Below, piece by piece: positions 1-11,963 of a DNA stretch of 64,000 nucleotides; the first letter of the stretch is position 1; the number at the start of each line of letters is the position of its first letter. The DNA comes from Bemisia tabaci (taxonomy: Eukaryota > Arthropoda > Insecta > Hemiptera > Aleyrodidae), in the NCBI RefSeq assembly GCF_918797505.1, contig NC_092793.1:85076411-85140410 (forward strand). Reading direction: 5' to 3'. The notes beneath the pieces were generated by a model, which worked only from the letters and a program-made list of their open reading frames with translations, did no database searches and was not told the DNA's origin. A program made the translations under genes and the position numbers.

Positions 1-530
1 TAATTGATTTAACTTCAATATAGAGCATGCTCCTTGCATAATTGCTCCTTGCATAGATGCTCCTTGTATAATTTCTGTTTACATATTTACCTATTTGCCT
101 TTATCACTTGCATAAATCAGCTACTTGTAATTTTATTAATATTTTAAAGAAAATTGTCAATATTTCTGACTTGTAATTCAAAATCTAATTTTAGTGCTTG
201 CTTCCTGGCCAGGTGTTTCTTTTGTGAAGTGTGCACACTACATTGCATGATGTCTTACTTTATTGTAATGTATTTCAGGTATCAGTAATCTCTTTGTTAA
301 GTTTTGTACTTTTCATTTTCCCTTTTTAATTTGCACTGATGAAGATCGTAGATACAATGGCCGAAACGTTTGTTTGTAAATGACACCTTATGCTTGATAC
401 TTAACAATCCTGTGTTGTCCTGATGTTAAGTAGAAAATAAAAAAAAGTTTTTTGGCTAATTAAGCTCAATGTTAATTCTAACATATATATATATATATAT
501 GATTTCAAGCGGCATGCATATTCACGGTTT
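1..530. other. AT-rich DNA without a gene
   Basis: No convincing coding frame. It holds short tandem variants of TGCTCCTTG near 27-66, an (AT)n run at about 482-501, and a motif at 336-367 (CTGATGA, then about 20 bases, then GAAAC) resembling the conserved core found near ends of Penelope-like and hammerhead-bearing retroelements. Confidence 0.5.
336..367 (+). other. hammerhead-core-like motif
   Basis: CTGATGA at 336-342 and GAAAC at 363-367 have the spacing of the two conserved boxes of a hammerhead ribozyme, but the bases between them form only a weak stem and no cleavage-site partner is obvious. A related box pair (GCTGAAG then CCGAAAC) occurs near 29768. It may be the tail of a decayed Penelope-like element. 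Confidence 0.25.
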
Positions 531-2407
531 GTTTTAAAAAATTTTAATTTTTCTGATGACCACCCGCGATTTTTTTGGATAAAAGTGTCAAGGAAGGTCT
601 CTAGATTGAGGAATTGAAAACCGCAAAATCGCAAGTGGGGCCGTTTTTTTTTAAATTCGACTTTTTCTATTTTTAAGGGTAAAATGGCGGCAAAAGCCAA
701 CGTGTGACCACCAAAACCCACCGCCATCTGGTCAAATTAAGTTAAAATTCTATGTATGTTAGTCCTTGACATGTGAATGAGTGTCCTCAAAAGTTTCAAA
801 CCCTCCCTCAAAGAATTGCACCCCCTCATGCGGTGTTGCCAAGTTACATACCCGATAAAGACGCGGCTGACGGGGCGATGTAGATTTTGAATTGCGATCA
901 TCACCAAATATCATGAAAACACTTACCATTATACACTGTGTGGATAATTTTAGATTCAATTCGATAAAATCGTAAGCAGTTGCCACATTTCCGTTTTTTA
1001 AAATTGCAAAATTTGGCCAGAAGATGTCAATTTTTTCATTTGATTAAAACCAGTAAATGCTTATTTTTCAGCGACATTATCAATTGATAGACTATTAATT
1101 GAAGAATTTATTACGTACAATGAGACGTTGTCAAAGTCACTGAACTTCAATTAGGGAACGCAGCTGATCTATGAAAATAAGTACACACAAATCGACGAGC
1201 GGATTTGGTTCGAAAATAATCCCGATGTTATTGTTCCTGACTGAAAGTGTAACATTTGGACCCCCCCTCCCTTAATATCCAAAGAAAAATGAGGAAAAAC
1301 AGTTTTTTAATTCACGAGTAAGAAGTCAACACGAACCGTTTAGAGATTTACTGATGTTCGCAAATAATTGAAGCCCCGATCTCTTAAAGTCCAGCTATAA
1401 AGAGAATAAACTTCAGGGTTCACAAATGATAAAAGCGTGTTTTTTCCATTTGTTCCAGATTTCGAAAAATTGAAAGTAACAGCAAAAATATCCTAGCGTG
1501 GGAAATGAAATTTAGAGGTTCATGACCGAGATAGGTTTGCTTGTTCATTCCCGTGTATTAACTGAGCGAGCGATTTTTTGAGGTTCTCAGAATTTGCTTT
1601 GGAATCAAAAAGTAAAATTTGAACAATTTTTCACTTAAATTTTGCAAATAGAAGAAAAGATAACTCCTATCTTATTTAGTATGTAAAAAGAGTACACCCA
1701 TATCAAATCTAGACCACCCAAGATTCATCCCCCGTATGGAGGGCATTTTTGTTGCTGCTCATAAGTTTCTGGCAAACCTGCATACAGGACGAAAAGTACC
1801 TTTTTAATTGATGAATCTTGAGTTTCCTTTGAAAGAAATTAAAGCTCCGTATTTTGATAATGTCGCTGAAAAATAAGCATTTACTGGTTTTAATCAAATG
1901 AAAAAATTGACATCTTCTGGCCAAATTTTGCAATTTTAAAAAACGGAAATGTGGCAACTGCTTACGATTTTATCGAATTGAATCTAAAATTATCCACACA
2001 GTGTATAATGGTAAGTGTTTTCATGATATTTGGTGATGATCGCAATTCAAAATCTACATCGCCCCGTCAGCCGCGTCTTTATCGGGTATGTAACTTGGCA
2101 ACACCGCATGAGGGGGTGCAATTCTTTGAGGGAGGGTTTGAAACTTTTGAGGACACTCATTCACATGTCAAGGACTAACATACATAGAATTTTAACTTAA
2201 TTTGACCAGATGGCGGTGGGTTTTGGTGGTCACACGTTGGCTTTTGCCGCCATTTTACCCTTAAAAATAGAAAAAGTCGAATTTAAAAAAAAAACGGCCC
2301 CACTTACGATTTTGCGGTTTTCAATTCCTCAATCTAGAGACCTTCCATGACACTTTTATCCAAAAAAATCGCGGGTGGTCATTAGAAAAATTAAAATTTT
2401 TTAAAAC
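531..2407. mobile_element. fold-back element with about 553-bp arms
   Basis: The left arm (531-1083) is the near-identical reverse complement of the right arm (1854-2407); only a few single-base differences are visible. A spacer of about 770 bp separates them. Each arm carries the same 75-codon open frame (759-986 minus, 1951-2178 plus), which shows how similar the arms are rather than that a gene is present. No transposase is visible. The right end abuts the hairpin-ended repeat at 2418-2520. Confidence 0.8.
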
Positions 2408-2417
2408 GAACTGTGTA

Positions 2418-2520
2418 TTCGTAATCTACGACCCATGATCGATGCTCATTACATGGTCTTTGGTCCAGGTCTGACATCAGGGGAGAATGCAATAGGGTAC
2501 TTCCTTCGGAAAATACACTG
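2418..2520 (+). repeat. hairpin-ended repeat, copy A
   Basis: About 100 bp matching 26727-26826: both contain an ATCTACGACCC block, then GAGAATGCAATAG, then a hairpin. Here the hairpin (2494-2519) has a right arm GAAAATACACT and a left arm with three substitutions, around a TTCG loop. A terminal hairpin followed by CTGA or CTAA recalls a Helitron 3' end, though in Helitrons the hairpin normally sits several bases inside the terminus. Confidence 0.5.
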
Positions 2521-2794
2521 AAAGACAGGATTCTCTGGAAAACTATTGCCAGAATCGTTTTTCTCTCCCCTAAAAACTCGCGGGTGATAAGTTTCACCCC
2601 AATCCGTCCACAGAAGCAAAGATGTCAAATTTCCGTTACATTGACCGGCCGCCTCTTTGTCTAAAATCGAGATTTTGACTTACGGTTCACACTAAAACTT
2701 TTCTTTCATTGCTCTCTTTTGATGATGTGTCACAAACGGGGGTTGCCGCTTGAAAAAAAAAATTGAGGTCCATAGAGTCGGGATCCCTAAAGTA

Positions 2795-3979
2795 CGAGGG
2801 CTGTCCCAAAAGAAACCGGACTTTTGTCATAGAAGGCGAACCAAGCGTCGTAATGAAGTTTTCTTGGGCTTGTTTGAAAGCTGATAAGCTACTGAACATG
2901 CTGGTTTTTACAGAATGCAAAAATTCGTTTTAGTAAGGAAACTACACGCTTTGGAATAAAGGGAAGTCAAACTCGAGTTGCGATTTTTATCTTTATTTCA
3001 AGAAAAATTTAGATACAACTTTAAAAAAACCCAGGTTTTAAGTTACAAACTTCTTTGCTCTCTTATACAAATGCTTAAAAATAAGGAAATTAACATTTTA
3101 AGCAGCTTACCAAGTCATCACCTATCCCCTTCAAAATACTCGCCAGCTTTGTCGATGCATTTTTGCCACCGTTTCTTCAATTGGGAGAAACACTGTTGGA
3201 AATCCTCAGGTTTGAATGATCGCAATTCCTTCAAGGTTTCCTCTTGAGTTTCCGGAATGGCTTGCAAACGTCGACCTTTCAAGGTAGATTTAAGTCGTGG
3301 AAATAAGAAAAAATCACACGGAGCCAGGTTGGGTGAATAAGGGGGATGAGGTAGGACACTCGTCATGGCATTCTTTGCACAAAATTTGCCAATTTGAAGG
3401 GATGCATGGGCAGGTGCATTATCGTGATGCAGAAACCAGGAATTTTCTCTCCAAAGGTCAGGCCTTTTTCTGCGGACCTTTTTGCGTAATCGTCTCAGAA
3501 CACCATTGCATTGTAATATTCGCGATTGACAGTTTCATCTTGAAGGAATTGCGATCATTCAAACCTGAGGATTTCCAACAGTGTTTCTCCCAATTGAAGA
3601 AACGGTGGCAAAAATGCATCGACAAAGCTGGCGAGTATTTTGAAGGGGATAGGTGATGACTTGGTAAGCTGCTTAAAATGTTAATTTCCTTATTTTTAAG
3701 CATTTGTATAAGAAAGCAAAGAAGTTTGTAACTTAAAACCTGGGTTTTTTTAAAGTTGTATCTAAATTTTTCTTGAAATAAAGATAAAAATCGCAACTCG
3801 AGTTTGACTTCCCTTTATTCCAAAGCGTGTAGTTTCCTTACTATAACGAATTTTTGCATTCTGTAAAAACCAGCATGTCCAGTAGCTTATCAGCTTTCAA
3901 ACAAGCCCAAGAAAACTTCATTACGACGCTTGGTTCGCCTTCTATGACAAAAGTCCGGTTTCTTTTGGGACAGCCCTCG
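2795..3979. mobile_element. snap-back mariner-like element
   Basis: Termini CGAGGGCTGTCCC and its reverse complement are flanked by TA on both sides (2793-2794, 3980-3981), the target duplication of Tc1/mariner elements. The two 440-bp arms (2795-3234, 3540-3979) are near-perfect reverse complements reaching far beyond normal mariner terminal repeats and into the transposase 3' coding region. The 305-bp spacer keeps more transposase on the minus strand. The element therefore looks like an inverted duplication of one mariner end. Confidence 0.85.
3118..3460 (-). pseudogene. mariner transposase, C-terminal half
   Basis: The minus-strand frame contains HHDNAPAH (second catalytic Asp) and PPYSPNLAPCDFFLF (third Asp of the mariner D,D34D triad), followed by a C-terminal domain ending GEYFEGDR. 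The N-terminal half, with the helix-turn-helix region and first catalytic Asp, is missing, so it cannot act as a transposase. The last ~38 codons are repeated in opposite orientation at 3541-3656 because of the inverted duplication. Further pieces of the same gene lie at 27319-27376 and 59196-59602. Confidence 0.85.
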
Positions 3980-3981
3980 TA

Positions 3982-4640
3982 GCTACCACTGATCTATGAG
4001 CATCCCCGAAGTTTCGTTTCAAAACATTAATTATGTAAAATTTGAAAGGGGGTGGAAGGGACTTTTGGGACACCCTATTCGTCTGTTTCTACATCCAACG
4101 AGTGGTCCTTTAAGATGGGAAACCAAAGAGAACAAGAGTTATGGACAATCAAAGTCCCCACTCTACAAGCGCCAACTGATTTTCGCTCGCCCAGTTATGG
4201 TTCCAGAGCCAGATTTGGGTGTCATTAAATCAGATTAAATGTTCAAACCGTGCAAAATGAATTTTTAGAGATTCCTGAGGGTCGCTGAATTCAGGAATTA
4301 CAGATACCTCCAAAAAATTCACTTTTTTAAAATTACAGCTTTGGAGCAATACTTCATAGGCCGACCAGTCGCTATTCTGATAGGTCATTTCATAATAATG
4401 AAAAAATAATTTTAAAATCATTTGCAACAGAAAAGATTAAAATGCAGAGAAATTTCTGGTGAGAAAGTAAAGCTATTAATTCATCATATGGCTGGTGAGC
4501 AAGTTAAAGGTTGCACAATGTATATAAAGAGAACCACATATTTTGCAAATCTAGACTGAGTTGAACAAATATGGAATGGAGGCTACGAATAGTTCACCGA
4601 GGCCTCCATAGCCTAAACCTCGGTACTCTGAGGCGTTATC
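3982..4640. other. non-coding interval
   Basis: No supported gene. A stretch at about 4045-4078 ending TTTTGGGACACCCTA resembles the right terminus of the CAGGGTG-ended elements (compare 17310-17340), so it is probably a decayed transposon end. Confidence 0.4.
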
Positions 4641-4647
4641 GTCTACT

Positions 4648-4727
4648 AGGGGGCTACGCCCCCTGGCCGCTACGCGGCCCAACCCCCTGAAGGCGCTCCG
4701 CGCCATCAATGGGCCGCTTCGCGGCCC
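4648..4727. repeat. cluster of four GC-rich hairpins
   Basis: Consecutive perfect hairpins: 4648-4664 (loop TAC), 4665-4679 (TAC), 4692-4704 (TCC), 4711-4727 (TTC). Each stem closes on GC-TNC-GC, giving a common tip GCTNCGC although the stem sequences differ. Similar hairpins occur at 10918-10985, 25907-25952 and 52442-52456. Function unknown. Confidence 0.7.
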
Positions 4728-4917
4728 TATTTTTACCCTCCTATCAGTGTTAGTTTTATTTTTCCCCTAAAAAAATACGATATGAGGTATACTTTAATTT
4801 TAAACTTTACTTAAAATTACTTTAGAATTAAAAGGACGCGTTTTGGAATGACTGCTTGATGAAATATTGCAGTAAAACAATGAACAATGATAGTCAGGTA
4901 ATAGTTAAAATAACATG

Positions 4918-4990
4918 AGTCGGGAATCGAACCCACATTGTGATCAAAAGGGACGCATATGACGTCTTTGACGACTCGGCCACCGCTCGA
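4918..4990 (-). other. tRNA-like relic with A and B boxes
   Basis: On the minus strand, TGGCCGAGTCGTC matches a pol III A box and GGTTCGATTCC is a perfect B box, in the order of a class II (Ser/Leu-like) tRNA. The acceptor stem pairs poorly, so this is a tRNA pseudogene or the head of a tRNA-derived SINE rather than a working tRNA. Confidence 0.5.
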
Positions 4991-6036
4991 CATGAAGTCG
5001 CAGGTGCGAATCTTGTGTAGGTAAGTTTAAAGCTGATGCGCAGGCTACCCAGTTACTGCGCAACCTCCTCGACCATTGCGCATCCTCCCGCGCATAGCAG
5101 TAGCAGTACCAGAGTATTCTGTAAACTCACTCACTTTTATAACGTGATTTTAAAAAAACCTGGGTCCTTTTTCCAAAATCTGATTGCAGCGGGCTCATCT
5201 AGGGCCTATTACCTGTCGATTTACGCAAAAATCATGGAAATCGGCCCGGTAGAACGCTCAAACGAACTATGACAAAAAGTATAAATTTACATTGTTTAAA
5301 TGGGAGAGTTCGCAACTTTACCACGTAATATATAAAAACCTGGGCCATATTTTGAAAATCTGAAAAGAGTTGGCTTATCTAGAGGCAATTGCCCGTCGAT
5401 AGCCGCAAAAATCATGAAAATCGGCCCGGTAGAACGCTGGAACTAAGCGTCACCAGTTTCGCAAAATTAGGAGGTCTTGGAGCTTATAGTATAGATTCCT
5501 CTCTTCTAGGATCAGTTTTAGTGAAACGGACAAAAATTTTACTTTTTGGAGTTCCAGATGGTATGGATTAAGGGGAGGGCAATGGTAAAATTGGCCAAAA
5601 ATGAATTTGCCAAGTGAAAATGGCAGCAATCTTTGCACAACTTTTTTTCACTTTAATGAGGGTCGGTGGAATTGCTGTTCCTGCAAAGCATGGCAGTAAC
5701 TAAGACTTAACTTTCACCATTTTAAAATTAATTCAGACTCAAAAATAAATGTGTTGTAAAAAATGCAACTCACAGAAGTTGTAGACAGGTATACTTAAAC
5801 TCAAACAAGGACCCTGTAATTGAAAAAGTGGGCTTATGAAAAAGCGTATGAAAAAAGTCATAATTAAATAAGAAAAAATATATGAAAAAGTGGGCTTAGT
5901 GATGTTCAGACAAATTTTGTATATGTTGCAGGATTGACCCTGTTGGTCAATAGCTGTGTCGTAATAATTCCTTTTCACTCGCATTTACTCCCCTAGGCCT
6001 CCTGCTCCACTTAAATTAGTTATAGGGAGGTGGAGG
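4991..6036. other. non-coding interval with a degenerate direct repeat
   Basis: Two related units of about 140 bp lie in direct order (5120-5262 and 5305-5445), sharing AAAACCTGGG and CGGCCCGGTAGAACGCT. The rest (to 6036) is AT-rich with no supported gene. Confidence 0.5.
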
Positions 6037-7025
6037 CTAGGATGGATAGAAATTTTTGACTTTGAGAGGTCGTTTATCTGCGAAAAAAAGTTGTCAAATG
6101 GGCCTTATATGAACTACCAAAAATTTTGCAGCATTAAATTGATCCCCTAGTACCGCATGTAAAAGGCCCAAATTTTATCAAAGGTTCAAACGCATGTATC
6201 CTTACAGATTTTGTCAAATTGTTAGCCTAAAGGACACTTTCGTCCGTTTTGACAAATCGTGCTCAAGTAAAGCAAAATTAGCCTGTTTTCACTCGATAAA
6301 TAGTCGGTAGCGCCCTCCAGAATGGCTTATCTACAGTAATGCCGTAAAAGTAAGTGTGGATAGTCAATCCTGATGGATTTTGCCAAATTGTGGCACCAAG
6401 GACGAAAATTTCGTCCGTTTTGGCGTATTTCTATCCGTTTACCCACAAACATGCGGAGAGGGCGTTCGAGCGATGCACGGCGTGGATCGTCGCGCTGCGT
6501 CCATTCGGTGCCCGCTTTGACCGTTCAAGGCCGGTCGGTCGGTCCAAGGAAACCCGACGCGTTGCGCGGCGGCAAGGTGCCGGCACTGGTCAGTGTCTGT
6601 GCAGCCGTAATCTCACTGGCCTATCCCGTGTTTGGAAAATTTCAGCTATGGGGAATCTTTGAAAGTTAGATTAATGATGAGTGACAATCTGCGACCTTCG
6701 GAGTTGTAGTGCTGACCCACTGTCATCAGTTTTCGTTCAAGTTTCTTATCGTTACGATCTCGCTCCTGTGACTCGAAGTGAAGTGATATGACTTGTATCT
6801 CAATCTTTCTGTTTTCCAAAACAGCTCTTTTCATTGCTTCATTATCGTGAACGGAATGGTGAAGAAGACGCGCAATAATTCGTTGCATCCGATTTTCAGC
6901 TCATCTGAAATATTAAGAGAAACTGTTTTACCAACCTATGCGGAAGTTGTGAAATATTTTTACACTCGTAAAGTATTACGGTCGGAAAACTGTGGACTTG
7001 AGGCAACAGTGCATGAAGTAGTAAC

Positions 7026-7508
7026 TAATGAGGATAGGTGTTTTGGGTATATTTTAGAGTAGTCTTTATAGAGTTGTGCGTATTACATATTTTATTGAAA
7101 GAAAACAGAGAACGTGGTCCGACGAGGAGATGTGTTGGAAAGTAGTTTTCAGTTTCTGCCCTTTTCCGAGCATCGAGTCACATTATTCCACAGGAACCAC
7201 AAAACACATTAATCCACAGGACGACAGTACCGCGTCGCGTTCCGCGTAATCCTGGGCCCACAACCTAATGAGGATAGGTGTTTTGGGTATATTTTAGAGT
7301 AGACTTTATAGAGTTGTATGTATTACATATTTTATTGAAAGAAAACAGAGAACGTGGTCTGACGAGGAGATGTGTTGGCGAACTAGCTAACAAGGGAAGG
7401 GGCTGCTATACGCAGGTGCTTATCAACGTTGAAATATGACTCGCAGTATGAGTCGCCATAAAGCGACGTTGTCAAGATAATGATTAGAACGACGATTAGG
7501 GTTCAACA
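7026..7508 (-). repeat. Copia 3' LTR with internal duplication
   Basis: 7137-7508 aligns with the 5' LTR (11964-12332) and ends TTCAACA. An extra copy of an internal segment (7026-7136, repeating 7267-7378) precedes it, so this LTR is about 110 bp longer than the other. Confidence 0.75.
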
Positions 7509-7782
7509 CTCCCCTTAATCTTGACATTTCTCTAATAAAAACGCTTATTACAGTATGGGGAATACATCAAAACCTATGTGTCCTTCTTACGGAAGAACTC
7601 TACTCCTCATCGTTACAAAAAGAAACTTAATATTATTACAAGTAAATAAATTGTTAATAGTGTTATGTAAACATAGCAAAGAAAACATGGAATTATGTTA
7701 AGATTTCAGAGAAAGTTTGAAAAATACACTAAAAAAAAGAAATAATGAAAAGCATAGTAAATAGAATTATGTATTTCAGAAA

Positions 7783-8192
7783 TTATTTCACAACCCTATC
7801 TCTGAGTGATGTGAATTTTAGTTTCGGGAGGGGTTTGGTGAGCATATCGGCAAGTTGTTCGCTCGATGGACAGTATTGGATTTTGAAAAAACCCTCCGAA
7901 AATTTCTCATGCACGTAATGGTAACGCACATCTATGTGCTTGGATCGTCTATTGAATTGACCCTTTTTTACAACTCTTATAGTCCCTTGGTTATCTTCTT
8001 TCAAGATGCATCGAACTTGTTTGTCCATTAATTCTTCTATGAAGGGTTTTAAAAACAATAGATTTTTCAAAGTATCCGCCAACGCAATATACTCACTCTC
8101 TGTGGTTGACGTGGCAACTATGGGTTGCCTTCGGGATGCCCAGCTGACCGGGTTGTCGTTCAAAAGTACCATATATCCCGAGGTGCTTTTTC
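7783..8192 (-). pseudogene. Copia RNase H domain
   Basis: The frame contains SWASRRQPIVATSTTESEY, EDNQGTIRV, RRSKHIDVRYH and ADMLTKPLP, hallmark motifs of Copia RNase H, which removes the RNA strand after reverse transcription. It begins abruptly at a KSTSGY-type motif: everything upstream that should encode reverse transcriptase is gone. It ends near the 3' LTR at about the usual distance. Confidence 0.85.
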
Positions 8193-8409
8193 ACAGAACG
8201 AACCGCTCTGTGAATACGTCACTATAGAAGCATGGTACAGATAATAAAAGGAGCGCACGACCATCACACTTATTGCAAGGTGGCGCCCTCTGAGTGTAAT
8301 TTGTGAAAACCTGATGCCCTTTTTGCACTGATGTACCTACCGCTTATTTTTTACGAAAAACTGAGCGACGTTCCGGATACTGGTACCATTCCGGGTACTG
8401 GTGCAGTTA
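8193..8409. other. replacement segment at the Copia RT deletion
   Basis: About 215 bp with no Copia-like frame lie between the integrase tail and RNase H, exactly where roughly 1 kb of reverse transcriptase coding would be expected. It contains ATACTGGTACCATTCCGGG and CTGGTGCAGT. This is the scar of the deletion, possibly with filler DNA. Confidence 0.6.
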
Positions 8410-9192
8410 CCTTAACTTGGTTTTATGAATGCACCGTCTCTTGATACTATTATTTTTTCGTCTTTTTCGTCCCAAAGTCTATATGCGTTACTTGCGTAAC
8501 CAACTAGAGTATACTTTTGACACCTTTCGTCGAGCTTTTTTAAATGTTTTAAATTTTTGGTGTAAGCCATAGAACCAAATATTTGCAGATACTTAAGATT
8601 TGGAATTTTATCATACCATTTTTCATAAGGTGTACAATTTAACCCAGACTTTAGGGCTACGGTTTAGAAGGTGTGTTGCAGTGTAAACTGCCTCACCCCA
8701 TAATTTCTTATCAACATTCCCTTCAAAAATGAGTGCTCTAGCACGTTCCAGGAGCACTCTGTTTGTTCTCTCTGCTGTCGAGTTCAATTGGGGAGTTGCC
8801 GGGGGGCTATAGTCCAAAATTATTCCCTTTTCTCGGCACCTGTCTTTAAAATCTGCACTCATATATTCTCCACCATGGTCACATCTTATTTTACTTACTT
8901 TTAGATTAAATTTTGTCTCAGCTTGTGTTACGTTGTCTCTTAAGTTCTCAAAAAGTTCACTCTTGTATGTCAGCAGAGAGACCATCAAAAATCCTGAAAA
9001 TCCATCAGTAAAAGTTGCAATATAACGCTTATTGTCCCATGTATCAGGCTCAATAGGGCCACACAAGTCTGTATGTATTATTTCTAATTTCCGTTTTGCT
9101 CTTTCTCTTTCTTTTCCGAATCGGGTTCGAGTTAGCTTTGCTCGCAAACAAACATCACAATTATCCTCTTTGTCACATATGCTCAGAATGTC
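8410..9192 (-). pseudogene. Copia integrase
   Basis: Minus-strand frame with IIHTDLCGPI (first Asp), FTDGFSGF, IRCDHGGEY (second Asp) and NSTAERTNRVLLE (Glu), the DDE triad that inserts the element's DNA. Downstream coding (near 8440-8640) continues as the integrase-RT linker. An in-frame TAG near 9193 separates it from the GAG-pre-integrase segment, and a second break falls near 8640. Confidence 0.85.
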
Positions 9193-9411
9193 CTATTCAG
9201 CTAAATTAATGCCTTCGGCCATTTTTACCAGTTTTAACATGTTGTTTTTATCCAAATGCCCCATTTTTGCGTGCCAATCTAATGCAGGGCTAGTGAGGAA
9301 AGCGTTACCTTTTATATCCTCGTCTTTAATCTCACTTGGTTCACAAACCTCTGCATTTGCAATAAAGAGACCTGATCCATCCTGAGTACCTTTAAACACA
9401 AACTTACCATC
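9193..9411 (-). pseudogene. Copia GAG-pre-integrase segment
   Basis: WHAKMGHLDKNNMLKLV matches the zinc-binding GAG-pre-integrase domain preceding Copia integrase. It lies in the same frame as gag-protease but is cut off by an in-frame TAA just upstream (about 9410) and a TAG downstream. Confidence 0.8.
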
Positions 9412-10634
9412 TTATTTAATTAGTACTTCATTTTTATCCAAGAAAACCTGACCATCCTGCTGGATTATTACACTTATGGAAATTAGATTTCTAGACGCTT
9501 CAGGGATATAGTACACATCACGTAAAATAAATCGATCAAAATGAATCACCCCTATTCCTCTGACGATCAAAAATTCGCCCTCTTTGGGAACACCAATTTT
9601 GTGATCACACTTAACGAATTCTGTGAAATATTCCCTAGAACGACAGATATGTGACGTAGCACCGGAGTCAATGACCCATGTTTTGACGTCACCGTCGTAC
9701 AAATTGTTTGCCATAAGCACAGGTTTACCATTCTTATTTCTCTTATTTTTCTCATCACTTTCATTCTTATCTCTAAAAAAACATTGTGCCTCTAGATGAT
9801 TAGTCTTTTTACAAATTCCACAAGGAGGATGAGACCCTTTATTTTTGTTATCAGTTTTATCACGCGCACTGCCATTTTTATTTCTACAAAACTTGGCAAC
9901 ATGATTCGGTTTGTTACATAGATTACAGACAATTTTATCCCTACATTCTTTCAAACGGTGCCTTACTCTATTACAATTGTAACATTTCTGCACTTGTGCT
10001 CTGAAAGCTAAGCCTTCAGGTTCCTTTTGGCTTTTGTGACGATTTTCCTCAACCATGAGTCGTGATTTTAAAGTTACCAAAGTTTTACTCTCAGTAGTTG
10101 TGGCTTCCCAAGCTGCAGAAAAATAGCTGTAATGACTAGGTAGGGTTGTTATAATTTTAGTTATTAACATTTGCTCAGACACGTTTCCCTTAATAGCATA
10201 GAATCTTGTGTAGAGATTCTCCAGAGTACTCACATGGCTCATGATGGAAGTACCTTTCTGATATTTAGCGTTGAAAAATTCCTCCAGAAGTTGGCATCTT
10301 TGTTCGGTGTCATCTCGTTCGTAAAGTTTCAAAAGTACATCCCACATTGCTTTTGCGCTGTCACAGTTCATGAGATGAATCATCACACTTCTCTCCACCG
10401 TTTGGACGATCACTTTTTGTGCAAGAGCGTCTCCTTTCTGCCATTCCTTGAGTTGTTTTTGGTCCTTCTTTCCATCTTCTCCATCCGCTGCAGGTTTCAC
10501 ACTTTGTCCCGTCATTATCTCGTACGCATTTCCAGCTTTCAGAACAATTGTAACTTGGAATTTCCAAAACTGAAAATTGCTGGTATCTTTCAGTTTCCAA
10601 TGTCTCTAAGTTCATCGCGCTTGATGTTATCCAT
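9412..10634 (-). pseudogene. Copia gag and protease
   Basis: Probable start ATG at 10634, followed by a frameshift near 10594; the long open part runs from 10515 down. It contains the gag nucleocapsid region with three CCHC zinc knuckles (CYNCNRVRHRLKEC, CNLCNKPNHVAKFC, CGICKKTNHLEAQC) and then the aspartic protease motif WVIDSGATSHIC. Gag forms the particle and the protease cuts the polyprotein. The stop at 9412 separates it from integrase in the same frame, a disabling nonsense change. Confidence 0.85.
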
Positions 10635-11873
10635 TTTTAATTTTTACTTTAGTCTTTCAGATTTCACAAAGTTCAGAATGATTTTAATTTTTCTTATCTT
10701 TCAAAAGTTCAAAGAGTTCCGAATTTTATAAAATTCAAAGTTACTTTAATTTTTCTGGACTTCTATTTTTACAAAGTTCAGAATTAACTACTGTCACTTT
10801 AGTTCTTCACAAAATTTTTAATTTTTTTTAATTTTAATTTTATTTTTCACACATTGGGTTTTAATTTTTAATTTTTACTAGCCGTTCTGGGCGCGCGCGC
10901 GCCCGTCACGCCTAGCCGGGGGCTATGCCCCCTGGACCCCCGGTCACCCGCTACACGAGTGACATTCGGCTCGCTTCGCGAGCCGATTTTGTAGTAGTTG
11001 CAAATTTTTTATCACTATATTTTGAAGATTTCATAGAAAACATTATGAAATTCTCACTCCACAATTAACTTGTAGAATAATAATGGCAGGGCAAGAAATA
11101 GACTATATCTTAAAATGGACGGTTCCCACTTAGTAAAAACAGCCAACACCACGTGAAGGTGAGGAACCATCGTTAGCCACTTTTTTTTTTCTTCTTTTCT
11201 TTACTTTTCTGAAAAAAATTTACTGAAATTTTAGTTGCGTCCCCTAAAAGGAAACACGGAGAAAAAAAATTGTGCATGGAACCCGAAGCTGAGATCATAT
11301 GGATCTCTGAAGTTTTCGTATCACGCATCCGAAAAGTTAAGGTCCATCTGCCGAAGTTCGGGTCAGACAATTGAAGTAGTTCGGTATATACCGAAGGTTT
11401 CAGGTCACACATCTGAAGTACTCGGTGCATACCGAAGTGCTTCAGATTTCTGACTTGGATATTTAGGAAAAACACAGTAGAGAACCAAGGAAATCACAGT
11501 AGAACAGAGAAAAAAATACAGTCGAATAAATGAAGAAAACTATTATCGAAGAAATTCTAATTATTAGAAAGTAATTAGCTGGCGTAATCAATGCGTAGCT
11601 GCATAGGAGCATGAGCGAGATTTATCATCAACTGACCGCTGGCCGCTAAGTACCTGGGTGGGCGAGCGACAATACGTAAGCGGTGGCATATGGTTCAATT
11701 GACAGAGGAGTGGGGAACGGTCAGACATAGGGGAAAGGTTCAGGCTGAACCGTTCAGCACAGCGCAGCGTCAGTCACCGGGTGGGGACACTTCCCCTCGA
11801 GTGAAATAGAAAAAGGCAGAATCCTTCTAAGTTTATATAATTTTTATATTTCATACCTTCACAAAATGGTTTT

Positions 11874-11913
<40 letters not shown>

Positions 11914-11963
11914 TAGACACGAAGAACAGGGGTTTAGTTTATATTATTCGGTGCACAACACGA
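10635..11963. other. Copia 5' leader region, unusually long
   Basis: About 1.3 kb lies between the gag start and the 5' LTR. It holds a GC-rich hairpin cluster (10918-10985), an internal repeat with ACCGAAG and CTTCAG units (11290-11450), and a T tract of about 30 at 11878-11907. It is probably a leader enlarged by insertions. No coding frame is supported. Confidence 0.5.
10918..10985. repeat. GC-rich hairpin cluster
   Basis: Hairpins at 10918-10932 (loop TAT), 10944-10962 (imperfect) and 10967-10985 (loop TTC). The tips GCTATGC and GCTTCGC match the pattern of the cluster at 4648. Confidence 0.65.

Noticed and set aside
401..727. 108-codon minus-strand open frame
   Set aside because: Spans an AT repeat and a fold-back arm. 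No motif, and the composition is that of non-coding DNA.
4918..4990. Functional serine or leucine tRNA
   Set aside because: Boxes are good but the acceptor stem does not pair properly.
6354..6669. Overlapping 98-102 codon frames, repeated at 12649-12964
   Set aside because: They mirror each other only because the two locations are arms of one inverted repeat. Two registers are open at once owing to GC content, and no motif is seen.
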